Source of the DNA: Desulfobacter latus
Lineage (GTDB): Bacteria; Desulfobacterota; Desulfobacteria; Desulfobacterales; Desulfobacteraceae
Assembly (NCBI RefSeq): GCF_013389365.1
Contig: NZ_JACADJ010000039.1
Location: forward strand, 1 to 37,134
Direction: 5' to 3'
DNA length: 37,134 nucleotides
Shown: in pieces, positions 26,436 through 33,716 of the stretch
Numbering within the stretch: the first letter of the stretch is position 1
Layout of the letters: every line of letters starts with the position of its first letter
Notes under the pieces: generated by a model
Database searches by the model: none
The model's input: the letters and a program-made list of their open reading frames with translations, nothing else
Told to the model about the DNA's origin: nothing
Made by a program: the position numbers and the translations under genes

Positions 26436-26480
26436 CGGCAATTCCTCCCCTGAGCTAAAGACTCAGGGGTTTCCTTGCCG
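26436..26480. repeat. right-end hairpin of the IscB element
   Basis: The outer stem CGGCAA/TTGCCG encloses CCCCTGAG (26447-26454) paired with CTCAGGGG (26462-26469). It parallels the hairpin at 4799-4848 in both sequence and layout. It ends 6 bp before the ptsI start codon. Confidence 0.78.
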
Positions 26481-26486
26481 CATTTT

Positions 26487-28256
26487 ATGAATAGAACCGT
26501 TATGGATCAAATTATTCTCAGGGGTATCAGCGGCTCTCCCGGTATCTGTATTGGAAAGGCTTATCTTGTTGATCGGGAGGGTGTTAACCTTATTAAACGC
26601 TATCCTGTAAGCCCGGATATGCTCCCCAATGAAATTGACCGGTTTAAAAGTGCTGTGGATAAAGCCAAAAAAGATAATGCCGACGCCATTGATTCGTTAG
26701 GGAATGATTTAAGCGAGAATTTGAATATCCTTGAAACCCATATGGTTTTGTTTAAGGATAAAATGCTTTACGGTAAAACCATTGATACCATTACCAATGA
26801 GCAAATCAATGCGGAGTGGGCGCTTCGCCGGGTGTCCAGGCGTATCAGCCGGATGTTTGATCAAATCAATGACCCATATCTTCGGGCCAGGGGTAATGAT
26901 ATTACTCAGGTCTCAGACAAGATAATGAATTATCTGGTGGGTGAAGCTGAAATTCGGATCAGCGAAATAAACAAGCGCGTTATCATTGTCGCCCATGACC
27001 TTTCCCCCGCAGATACCAGTCAGATCCAGCTTGAACATATCAAGGGTTTTGTAACAGACAGGGGGGGGAAAGACTCCCATACAAGTATCGTGGCAAAATC
27101 CCTTAAAATTCCCTCCGTGTTGGGACTTGGCAATGCCACGACAAATATCGATAATGATGATATCCTTATCCTAGATGGTTCCGCCGGGATTCTTATTATT
27201 AATCCGGATGAAGACACCCTGTTCCGATATGAAGAAAAGATGGCACGGTTTGAAGCGTATAGGGCTGACATTGAACGGGAGAGCCATCTGCCCGCGATTA
27301 CTGCCGACGGGATCCCCATTAACCTTCTTGCCAATATAGAGCTGGTAGAAGAGGTGGTCTCTGCCAAGGACAATAAAGCGGATGGTATCGGACTGTTCAG
27401 AACGGAATTTTTATGTCTGGATTTAAATCGGTTCCCCACCGAAGATCAAATGCTGCAAAAATATGGAGAGCTTGTGGAATTAATGCAACCGGCGCCGGTG
27501 ACCATCCGGACCCTGGATATTAACGGGGACAAATTTAATCCATATATAGATCCGGTGGAAGAGGCCAATCCTGCATTAGGTTTAAGGGCCGTCAGGTTTT
27601 GTCTGGAAAATGAAGGTATTTTTATTGCCCAGATTAAAGCCATTTTACGGGCTGCCGCTTTTGGTAATATTAAGCTTCTTATTCCCATGATTTCCTGTGT
27701 TGAGGAAATTATTCGCGTGAAATCATGTATTGACAAGGCGATACTTGAACTTGAGTCCGAAGACAAGATATTTAATAAAGATATTCCGTTGGGAATTATG
27801 ATTGAGGTGCCTTCCGCCGTGATGATGGCCCGGGAACTTGCCGACCACGTTGATTTTTTCAGTATCGGCACCAATGATTTAATTCAATACTCCATGGCCA
27901 TTGACCGGCGCAATCGCAGGGTAGCGCATCTTTACCAGGCGTTAAACCCTGCGGTATTGAAAATGATCCGTCTCACCGTAGATGCGGCAACCGAAAAAAA
28001 TATTGATCTGTATATGTGCGGTGAAATGGCGGGTGACGCCATTAATATCCCTGTGCTTCTTGGATTGGGGTTGACCAATCTGTCAATGAACGCCGGTGCC
28101 ATCCCTGTTATAAAGAAAATGATCCGCTCCATGAATGTTTCAAAAGCACGGAAAGATGTCCAGGTGATTCTTGGATTTCAAACGGTTCAGGAAATTGTTG
28201 ATTATATCCAAACGGAATACCGGGATTTTTTGCCTTATAAGGATAACGAGGAATAA
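26487..28256 (+). CDS. ptsI: phosphoenolpyruvate-protein phosphotransferase (enzyme I)
   Basis: 589 residues from the ATG at 26487; ATG at 26502 and TTG at 26475 are alternatives. Enzyme I takes phosphate from phosphoenolpyruvate and passes it to HPr. The N-terminal domain (about 1-150) is followed by the active histidine H198 in DRGGKDSHTSIVAKSL. The C-terminal PEP-binding barrel has the GLFRTEFL segment, DINGDKF, IEVPSAVMMA, FFSIGTNDLIQYSMA and the catalytic cysteine C511 in MCGEMAGD. The IscB element sits just upstream and has replaced the native spacer, so expression relative to ptsH may be changed. smpB follows after 3 bp. Confidence 0.95.
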   Translation: MNRTVMDQIILRGISGSPGICIGKAYLVDREGVNLIKRYPVSPDMLPNEIDRFKSAVDKAKKDNADAIDSLGNDLSENLNILETHMVLFKDKMLYGKTIDTITNEQINAEWALRRVSRRISRMFDQINDPYLRARGNDITQVSDKIMNYLVGEAEIRISEINKRVIIVAHDLSPADTSQIQLEHIKGFVTDRGGKDSHTSIVAKSLKIPSVLGLGNATTNIDNDDILILDGSAGILIINPDEDTLFRYEEKMARFEAYRADIERESHLPAITADGIPINLLANIELVEEVVSAKDNKADGIGLFRTEFLCLDLNRFPTEDQMLQKYGELVELMQPAPVTIRTLDINGDKFNPYIDPVEEANPALGLRAVRFCLENEGIFIAQIKAILRAAAFGNIKLLIPMISCVEEIIRVKSCIDKAILELESEDKIFNKDIPLGIMIEVPSAVMMARELADHVDFFSIGTNDLIQYSMAIDRRNRRVAHLYQALNPAVLKMIRLTVDAATEKNIDLYMCGEMAGDAINIPVLLGLGLTNLSMNAGAIPVIKKMIRSMNVSKARKDVQVILGFQTVQEIVDYIQTEYRDFLPYKDNEE

Positions 28257-28259
28257 ATC

Positions 28260-28721
28260 ATGAACGCAAAATATACCAAACTGATTGCCACCAATAAAAA
28301 AGCCCGGCACAATTATCACATTGATGATGAATATGAGGCCGGCATTGTGCTGGTGGGTTCAGAAGTTAAAGCCATCAGAGAAGGCAGGGTCAGTTTCAAG
28401 GACTCTTACGCAGATATTAAGCGCGGAGAAGTTTTTTTGCGGCAGCTTCACATTTCTCCCTATACGTTTGCATACAATGCCAATCATGAATCCATGCGCA
28501 CCCGGAAACTGTTGTTGCACAGTCACGAAATTAAAAAACTTGTCGGAAAAATAAAAGAACAGGGATATACCCTGGTACCTTTAAAAATTTATTTTAAAAA
28601 TGATAAGATAAAGGTCCTGCTGGGCCTTGGTAAAGGCAAAAAGCTTTACGACAAAAGGGAAGCCATTAAGCAGCGGGATGTTAAGCGGGATATGGATCGT
28701 GAAAGAAAAAAATATTCCTGA
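28260..28721 (+). CDS. smpB: SsrA-binding protein SmpB
   Basis: 153 residues. SmpB binds the tRNA-like part of tmRNA and brings it to stalled ribosomes. Family segments present are NKKARHNYHIDDEYEAGIVL (N-terminal barrel), GSEVKAIREGRVSFKDSYA and a C-terminal basic tail GKGKKLYDKREAIKQRD. The ATG has a GAGGAATAAATC ribosome binding site overlapping the ptsI stop region. ssrA begins 72 bp downstream. Confidence 0.97.
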   Translation: MNAKYTKLIATNKKARHNYHIDDEYEAGIVLVGSEVKAIREGRVSFKDSYADIKRGEVFLRQLHISPYTFAYNANHESMRTRKLLLHSHEIKKLVGKIKEQGYTLVPLKIYFKNDKIKVLLGLGKGKKLYDKREAIKQRDVKRDMDRERKKYS

Positions 28722-28736
28722 TTTTTTAAAAAAATA

Positions 28737-28766
28737 TTGACTTAAACCTTCTTGTTGTTATATTAA
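28737..28766 (+). promoter_or_regulatory. probable sigma-70 promoter for ssrA
   Basis: TTGACT (28737-28742) is followed, after 16 bp, by TATATT (28759-28764); TATTAA at 28761 gives an 18-bp spacer. Transcription would begin a little upstream of the mature tmRNA 5' end at 28794. Confidence 0.5.
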
Positions 28767-28793
28767 CTACAGTTCTTTGATCTTTTACAATTT

Positions 28794-29147
28794 GGGGGCG
28801 TAATGGTTTCGACGGATATTTTGACGTCCATGGTAGCATGTCGAGTGTTTGTCAACTCGTAAACTTGGCAAGTATAAATATAATCGCAGACGATTATAAC
28901 TACGCTGTAGCTGCTTAAGGCGGCTTCCGTCCTCCTGACATCCTTCTTGCAGATTCAGGTCAGGGCGTCGACTTTGCAAGACCGCTTTTGAAATTTCCTG
29001 GGTTTCAAAAGTTAAATTTTTCAGGATATGCTGGGTTGTATCCCTCCTGAAGGAGACTTCCCGGTCAATTATAAAGTTCGGGATAAACATGTAGAAGCCT
29101 GGATTGATTGTTTTCGGACGCGGGTTCAACTCCCGCCGCCTCCACCA
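28794..29147 (+). ncRNA. ssrA: tmRNA (transfer-messenger RNA)
   Basis: The 5' end GGGGGCGTAATGGTTTCGAC and the 3' end with a T-arm GGTTCAACTCCCGCC and CCTCCACCA are the tmRNA signatures; the acceptor strands pair. The tag reads ADDYNYAVAA with a stop TAA at 28916-28918, and the resume codon GCA is at 28886. The total length is 354 nt. It rescues ribosomes stalled on broken mRNA with SmpB, encoded next door. Its 3' end is a well-known integration site, relevant to the phage-type scrap that follows. Confidence 0.95.
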
Positions 29148-29162
29148 TTAATTTTTAAAAAA

Positions 29163-29204
29163 CCGATCCTGTTGCCGAGTCCGGCACGCGGGATCGGTTT
29201 TTTT
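29163..29204 (+). terminator. rho-independent terminator of ssrA
   Basis: CCGATCC (29163-29169) pairs with GGATCGG (29191-29197), with inner GCCG/CGGC pairing, and seven T follow. Confidence 0.85.
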
Positions 29205-29210
29205 GCCCGA

Positions 29211-29689
29211 ATCCAAGATTTCATCCATGGGGAAGCCTTGCTTTTGCAGCTCTGTCAGAAGGTGGCCGTCTGCTGCTCCTATCCGGAACTCTTTCAAGAT
29301 CTGGGCACTATGTAACCGGGTCTTTGTTTGGTATTCAAGGCTCTGGGGTGTTCTGTACAGCACCCGGGCATAATAGCTTGCGGCTGCCTCAAAGATCATC
29401 TGCCTTGGGGAGGTTGCCGCCCGTGAAGGCTTACCGCCCTTAGTCGGTTCGTGGAGTTCATAGCCGTGGCCAGCTCTGTCAACGCCTCATGTTCAGTGCA
29501 GCCTTTTTCCCTGGCCACAAAATCAATAATGCTTCCCCCTGCCTTGTCTCCACACTGAAAGCAGCTCCATGACCGGGTATCCGGGTAGATCATGAAGCAA
29601 TCGTGCCCCCCGCAGAAAGGGCATTGGGCCAGGCTTAGTGTAGATCTTATCCATTCTCTCAAGAAAGATGAGGAATTGTAAACTTGCAC
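29211..29689 (-). pseudogene. CHC2-type DNA primase, truncated and split
   Basis: The frame starting GTG at 29689 (97 codons) has a CHC2 zinc finger: CPFCGGHDCF (C23, C26), then SWSCFQCGDKAGGSIIDFVA (C43, C46), and EKGCTEHEALTELA. It stops at 29396. A second frame starting at 29399, overlapping as ATGA, reads EAAASYYARVLYRTPQSLEY and LHSAQILKEFRIGAADG, the start of a DnaG-type Toprim_N core. After PMDEILDSG the family sequence ends and the frame runs into the ssrA terminator. The catalytic Toprim domain is missing. It resembles mobile-element primases (phage or ICE type) and looks like the end of an element once integrated at ssrA. Confidence 0.72.
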
Positions 29690-29779
29690 GCAATATAAGG
29701 AAATCTGGCAGGCAATATCAGATTTTTAAAATCCTCCCATACCTTAGACAATATCCCTTTTACGGGTATATTTATAGCT

Positions 29780-30036
29780 ATGACATGGGTTGTTACCTCA
29801 AATAAAAAGGTCAAAAAACAGGTTACGAAACTGCCCCGACGGATTAAGGCTGCTTTGTATGTCCTGGTTGCAGAAATTAAGGATCTGGGCCCTGTCCGTG
29901 GCAACTGGTCAAATTATAGCTCCCTGGGCAAAGGCCGCCACCATTGCCACCTAAAGAAGGTATGGGAAGAATTGATAAAGAGATCCGTATTGTGGAGGTT
30001 CAATATGTTGGGACACACGAAAAAGCCCCCTATTGA
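29780..30036 (+). pseudogene. HigB/RelE-type toxin, frameshifted
   Basis: The frame begins MTWVVTSNKKVKKQVTKLPR and continues ALYVLVAEIKDLGPVRGNW and GKGRHHCHLKK, a RelE/HigB-like ribosome-dependent nuclease pattern. After HCHLKK the correct continuation (DKEIRIVEVQYVGTHEKAPY, stop at 30034) lies in a different frame, and the segment that should lie between them is missing. A small deletion of about 20-30 bp explains it. The open frame therefore runs on into the antitoxin, giving an artificial 189-residue fusion. The toxin itself should be dead. Confidence 0.65.
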
Positions 30037-30349
30037 GTTAAGATTTATCGGGCCGCCGGAAAACAGGGAAAAGGCAATCAATGCCCTTCAAGCCCTTGGG
30101 TTTGCCGATGTGTCCGGACTAATCCCGGCAGGCGAATTGTTTGAAGATTTTAAAGAGGATTCCTTGCCCGGTCTTGCACTCCTGGGAGCCAGAACCAAAG
30201 AGGGGGTTACGCAAAAGCAGCTCTCAGAATTAACCGGCATTTCCCAGGCCCATATTTCCGAAATGGAAAACCATAAGCGCACCATTGGAAAGAAAAGAGC
30301 CCGGATCCTTGGGAAGGCCCTGAAGATCAGCTACAAAGTTTTTTTATGA
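30005..30349 (+). CDS. XRE-family HTH antitoxin (HigA-like)
   Basis: 114 residues from the ATG at 30005, which lies within the toxin's final codons. The N-terminal part (IELRFIGPPENREKAINAL) is the family lead-in. The helix-turn-helix is TQKQLSELTGISQAHISEME, followed by NHKRTIGKKRARILGKALK. HigA-type antitoxins bind the operon promoter and neutralise the toxin. Its open frame joins upstream to the broken toxin frame without a stop, so a fused product is possible. The gene overlaps the convergent hicB-like gene by 6 bp at its end. Confidence 0.72.
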   Translation: MLGHTKKPPIELRFIGPPENREKAINALQALGFADVSGLIPAGELFEDFKEDSLPGLALLGARTKEGVTQKQLSELTGISQAHISEMENHKRTIGKKRARILGKALKISYKVFL

Positions 30350-30529
30350 GGGTGTGGTTAGTTCTCTTATGGCTTGTTCGTGCCTTAACTCTATAATATC
30401 TTTGGCAGCCTCCTTTAATGAAATCAATAATTCTTCCCTGGTGTACTCCTGGGCATTGGCTCCGGGAATTTCAGGAATCCAACCAACCCAAAATTCATCT
30501 TGCTTAATTATAATTGCTTTATAGGACAT
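30344..30529 (-). CDS. HicB-like antitoxin, orphan
   Basis: 61 residues from the ATG at 30529, with GGAG five bases upstream; the frame continues 10 codons further without family similarity. The sequence YKAIIIKQDEFWVGWIPEIP and QEYTREELLISLKEA match the partial RNase-H-like fold of HicB antitoxins. A HicA toxin gene would normally be adjacent, but none is visible in 30530-30840. It is probably a remnant of a toxin-antitoxin pair, or acts alone on other genes. Confidence 0.65.
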   Translation of the reverse strand: MSYKAIIIKQDEFWVGWIPEIPGANAQEYTREELLISLKEAAKDIIELRHEQAIRELTTPS

Positions 30530-30581
30530 TTTTTCTCCGATGCATTTTTTGCTATACAAATAATATAGCTTACACTATTTT

Positions 30582-30757
30582 CTAAATAGCGGGGGGTTCT
30601 CCCAAAGCATAATATTCAGTTAAATATAGAGTATAGGAATTTCCATTTCCCAGCACCCAGCACCCAGTACCTAACAGCCCGCCCAAAGGGCGCTAATTTA
30701 TTAACTAAAATATTATGCGCTCCTACTAAATCTCTGTCGGCCATAGACCCTTCTAAA
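30582..30757 (-). pseudogene. possible TnpB (IS605 OrfB) C-terminal tail
   Basis: A minus-strand frame reads MADRDLVGAHNILVNKLAPF, similar to the DRDxNGARNIL end of TnpB/OrfB that carries the last RuvC aspartate. The zinc-finger cysteines that normally come before it are absent. The frame then continues to a stop at 30582 without recognisable sequence. The match is short; another D-R-D-containing transposase tail is possible. Confidence 0.4.
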
Positions 30758-31251
30758 AACATATATATTTTTTAACACTCGACTATCAAGTTTTTAATGC
30801 ACTAAAAAAAATTAGGCTCATGTCGTGTTTCAGGGTCTTTTAAATGCGTATTTGATCCAACCATTTGAATTTATTTAAAATAAGGCGAGGGCTTACAATC
30901 TGTGGTTTTGGGTTTATTACCAATAATTTCAATATATTATGAATAACCACAAAAATAGGACCCCAAAACGCGACAAGAGCCAAATTTAAATGTTCTGCAT
31001 TCACTCTCTTTTCGGAGAACCTGTCGGGCATGTGGTCCATTTTCTTTCTCAAACTCAATTCCAATGTACTGGAAGGCAATAAATTGGGCTAAAATTGGTT
31101 AAATCCGGAAAGAAAACTTGATTTTTTCATTTCATCTATATATCTTTAACCCTGTTTAACCTAATGTAGCCGGATTGTATCCCTGTGGGATGCTGTCCGG
31201 TTAAACAACTTGACAAGCCGCCACATTTAAAAATGACACGGCCCTCAAAGA
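30758..31251. other. intergenic stretch upstream of the restriction locus
   Basis: No convincing gene. A minus-strand frame at 30840-31079 starts with TTG and has no family features. Positions 31170-31200 carry a stem with arms CCGGA/TCCGG around the inner hairpin ATCCCTGTGGGAT, with TTTAAC/GTTAAA extending it. A TTGACA at 31210-31215 could be a -35 box; no good -10 is spaced 17 bp downstream. Confidence 0.45.
31170..31200. promoter_or_regulatory. inverted repeat upstream of the HTH gene
   Basis: CCGGA...TCCGG encloses ATCCC/GGGAT. It lies about 65 bp before the HTH gene and just before a TTGACA. It could be the binding site for that gene's product or a transcript hairpin. Confidence 0.35.
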
Positions 31252-31266
31252 ATGATGGAGTCGAAA

Positions 31267-31476
31267 ATGGAAGACAGATGGTTGTCCGTAGATGAAATTG
31301 GAGACTATCTCGGGATCAAGCGAGATACCGTATATAAGTGGATAAGCGAAAAAGGCATGCCCGCCCATAAAATCGGCCGTCTTTGGAAATTCAAAAAAGA
31401 TGAAGTAGACCGATGGGTGCGCTCAGGCTGCGCTGCTGCAGGTAATGAGCAACATGATAAAAACAAAGCTGAGTAA
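31267..31476 (+). CDS. excisionase-family helix-turn-helix protein
   Basis: 69 residues from the ATG at 31267, chosen because GGAG lies seven bases upstream; another ATG is at 31252. The sequence WLSVDEIGDYLGIKRDTVYK and WISEKGMPAHKIGRLWKFKK is the excisionase/MerR-like DNA-binding fold (HTH_17). Such small genes often precede type I restriction loci and may regulate them; the stop is 19 bp before hsdM. No recombinase is in the window. Confidence 0.85.
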   Translation: MEDRWLSVDEIGDYLGIKRDTVYKWISEKGMPAHKIGRLWKFKKDEVDRWVRSGCAAAGNEQHDKNKAE

Positions 31477-31495
31477 CGGAATCAGGAGTTTATAG

Positions 31496-33625
31496 ATGAC
31501 AAGTAACCAACAGCGCGCGGCACTGCAGCGCCGGATCTGGCAGATCGCCAATGATGTCCGAGGCGCAGTGGATGGCTGGGATTTTAAGCAATATGTACTC
31601 GGCACCCTGTTTTACCGCTTTATCAGTGAAAACTTTTCCAGCTACATCGAAGCCGGTGATGACAGCATCAACTATGCCGAGCTTTCAGATGACATTATCA
31701 CCCCGGACATCAAAAATGATGCCGTTAAAACCAAGGGCTACTTCATCTACCCAAGCCAGCTGTTCGCCAATATTGCCAAAGGCGCCAACACCAATGAGAG
31801 CTTGAACACCGACCTGGCCGCCATATTTGCCGCCATTGAAAGCTCCGCCAATGGCTACCCGTCGGAGCGTGACATCAAAGGGTTGTTTGCCGATTTCGAC
31901 ACCACCAGCAACCGCCTCGGCAACACCGTCACCGATAAGAACACCCGTCTGGCTGCTGTACTCAAGGGGGTGGCCGGACTGGACTTTGGTGATTTTCAAG
32001 GCAACCATATTGACCTGTTCGGCGATGCCTACGAGTTTCTTATCTCAAACTACGCTGCCAATGCCGGTAAATCCGGAGGTGAATTTTTCACCCCGCAACA
32101 CGTTTCCAAGCTGATTGCCCAGCTCGCCATGCACAGGCAGACCAGCGTCAATAAAATTTATGACCCGGCCTGCGGTTCCGGGTCCCTGCTGCTGCAATCC
32201 AAGAAACATTTTGACGCCCACATCATTGAAGAGGGCTTTTTCGGCCAGGAGATCAACCACACCACCTACAACCTGGCTAGGATGAACATGTTTTTGCACA
32301 ATATCAACTACGACAAGTTCAATATCCAGCTGGGCAATACTTTGATCGACCCGCATTTCGGCGATGACAAACCCTTTGATGCCATTGTCTCCAATCCGCC
32401 CTATTCAGTGAAGTGGATAGGCGCAGACGACCCGACCCTGATTAACGATGACCGCTTTGCACCCGCCGGTGTACTCGCCCCCAAATCCAAGGCCGACTTT
32501 GCCTTTGTGCTGCACGCGCTCAGTTATCTTTCCAGCAAAGGCCGTGCGGCCATTGTCTGCTTTCCCGGTATTTTTTACCGGGGTGGTGCCGAAAAGAAAA
32601 TCCGCCAGTATCTGGTGGATAACAACTATGTGGAGACCGTAATCGCCCTGGCACCCAACCTCTTTTTCGGCACCACCATTGCCGTCAACATTCTGGTGTT
32701 CTCCAAACACAAGAGCGACACCAGCACCCAGTTCATCAATGCCGGCGGCCTGTTCAAGAAAGAGACCAACAACAATGTGCTCACCGACAAGCACATCGAA
32801 CAGATCATGCAGGTCTTCGACAGCAAAGCGCAGGTGGATCACTTTGCCCAATCCGTAGATAACGACCGGATAGCTGCCAACGACTACAATCTTTCCGTCA
32901 GCAGCTATGTGGAAGCCAAAGACAACCGCGAGGTGATTGATATTGCAAAGCTCAATGCCGAGCTGAAAACCACCGTCGCCAGGATTGACCAGTTACGCTC
33001 GGACATTGATACCATTGTTGCGGAGATTGAAGGAGGTAACCAAGACCAGTTGTTGAGTTTTGAAGAAGGGGAGGTGGAGTGGAAGACGTTGGGGGAGCTT
33101 GCCGATAATCTTGATTCAATGCGTAAACCGATTAAGAGTGGTTTAAGAATCCCTGGAAAAATACCATACTACGGAGCATCGGGTATTGTTGATTATGTTA
33201 AAGACTACATCTTTGATGGTGACTTTTTACTTGTGTCCGAAGACGGTGCAAATTTGCTGGCAAGAAATACACCAATAGCATTTAGTATTAGCGGAAAAAG
33301 TTGGGTGAATAATCACGCACACGTTCTTAAATTCGAGACATACGCTGAGCGTAGATATGTTGAATACTATTTAAACAGTATTGATTTAACGCCTTATATT
33401 TCAGGCGCAGCTCAGCCAAAGCTAAACAAAAAGAATCTGGAAAGCATCAGAATTCCGAATCCTTCACCTGAGAAAAAAACCCGCATCGTCGCTATTCTAG
33501 ATAAATTCGACGCTCTCACCACCTCCCTCACCGAAGATCTGCCCCGCGAAATCGAACTGCGGAAGAAGCAGTATGAATATTACCGCGATCTGCTGTTGAG
33601 TTTTCCCAAGCCGAAGGATGCTTAA
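31496..33625 (+). CDS. hsdM: type I restriction-modification HsdM fused to half an HsdS
   Basis: 709 residues, AGGAG before the ATG. Residues 1-515 are a full HsdM N6-adenine methyltransferase: the N-terminal HsdM_N domain ([20 protein letters not shown]), the S-adenosylmethionine motif DPACGSG at 223-229, and the catalytic NPPY at 300-303. From about residue 520 the protein continues as Hsd[21 protein letters not shown], one target-recognition domain of about 140 residues, then the conserved coiled coil [20 protein letters not shown] and [20 protein letters not shown], where the protein ends. A normal HsdS has two such domains and is separate. Base composition drops in the recognition domain, as usual for these exchangeable segments. 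Dimerisation of the half-S is likely, giving a palindromic target. Confidence 0.88.
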   Translation: MTSNQQRAALQRRIWQIANDVRGAVDGWDFKQYVLGTLFYRFISENFSSYIEAGDDSINYAELSDDIITPDIKNDAVKTKGYFIYPSQLFANIAKGANTNESLNTDLAAIFAAIESSANGYPSERDIKGLFADFDTTSNRLGNTVTDKNTRLAAVLKGVAGLDFGDFQGNHIDLFGDAYEFLISNYAANAGKSGGEFFTPQHVSKLIAQLAMHRQTSVNKIYDPACGSGSLLLQSKKHFDAHIIEEGFFGQEINHTTYNLARMNMFLHNINYDKFNIQLGNTLIDPHFGDDKPFDAIVSNPPYSVKWIGADDPTLINDDRFAPAGVLAPKSKADFAFVLHALSYLSSKGRAAIVCFPGIFYRGGAEKKIRQYLVDNNYVETVIALAPNLFFGTTIAVNILVFSKHKSDTSTQFINAGGLFKKETNNNVLTDKHIEQIMQVFDSKAQVDHFAQSVDNDRIAANDYNLSVSSYVEAKDNREVIDIAKLNAELKTTVARIDQLRSDIDTIVAEIEGGNQDQLLSFEEGEVEWKTLGELADNLDSMRKPIKSGLRIPGKIPYYGASGIVDYVKDYIFDGDFLLVSEDGANLLARNTPIAFSISGKSWVNNHAHVLKFETYAERRYVEYYLNSIDLTPYISGAAQPKLNKKNLESIRIPNPSPEKKTRIVAILDKFDALTTSLTEDLPREIELRKKQYEYYRDLLLSFPKPKDA

Positions 33626-33628
33626 TGG

Positions 33629-33699
33629 AACCACAGAATACACGGAACATTCAGAAAAAGAAAATTAATCCTTCTGTGTATTCCGTGTATTCCGTGGTT
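33629..33699. repeat. inverted repeat between hsdMS and hsdR
   Basis: AACCACAGAATACACGGAA (33629-33647) and the complement of TTCCGTGTATTCCGTGGTT (33681-33699) match with one mismatch over 19 bp. The repeat fills the gap between the two genes. Its style resembles the CACAAAGACACGGAG repeats at 331 and 4480. Confidence 0.65.
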
Positions 33700-33716
33700 A
33701 AAAAAGAGATTTTATA

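Larger units (their letters stand above)
25593..26480 (+). mobile_element. IscB (ISC, IS605-type) element inserted between ptsH and ptsI
   Basis: The element of about 890 bp runs from the omega RNA outer stem to a terminal hairpin. In order it holds the omega RNA, a deleted iscB gene and the right-end hairpin. It carries no transposase and must have been moved by a TnpA elsewhere; a TnpA remnant with a closely similar right-end hairpin lies at 4510-4848. Its left edge falls in the last codons of ptsH and its right edge a few bases before the ptsI start. Confidence 0.82.

Noticed and set aside
30840-31079. 79-residue minus-strand ORF
   Set aside because: TTG start, no ribosome binding site, no family pattern; likely chance.
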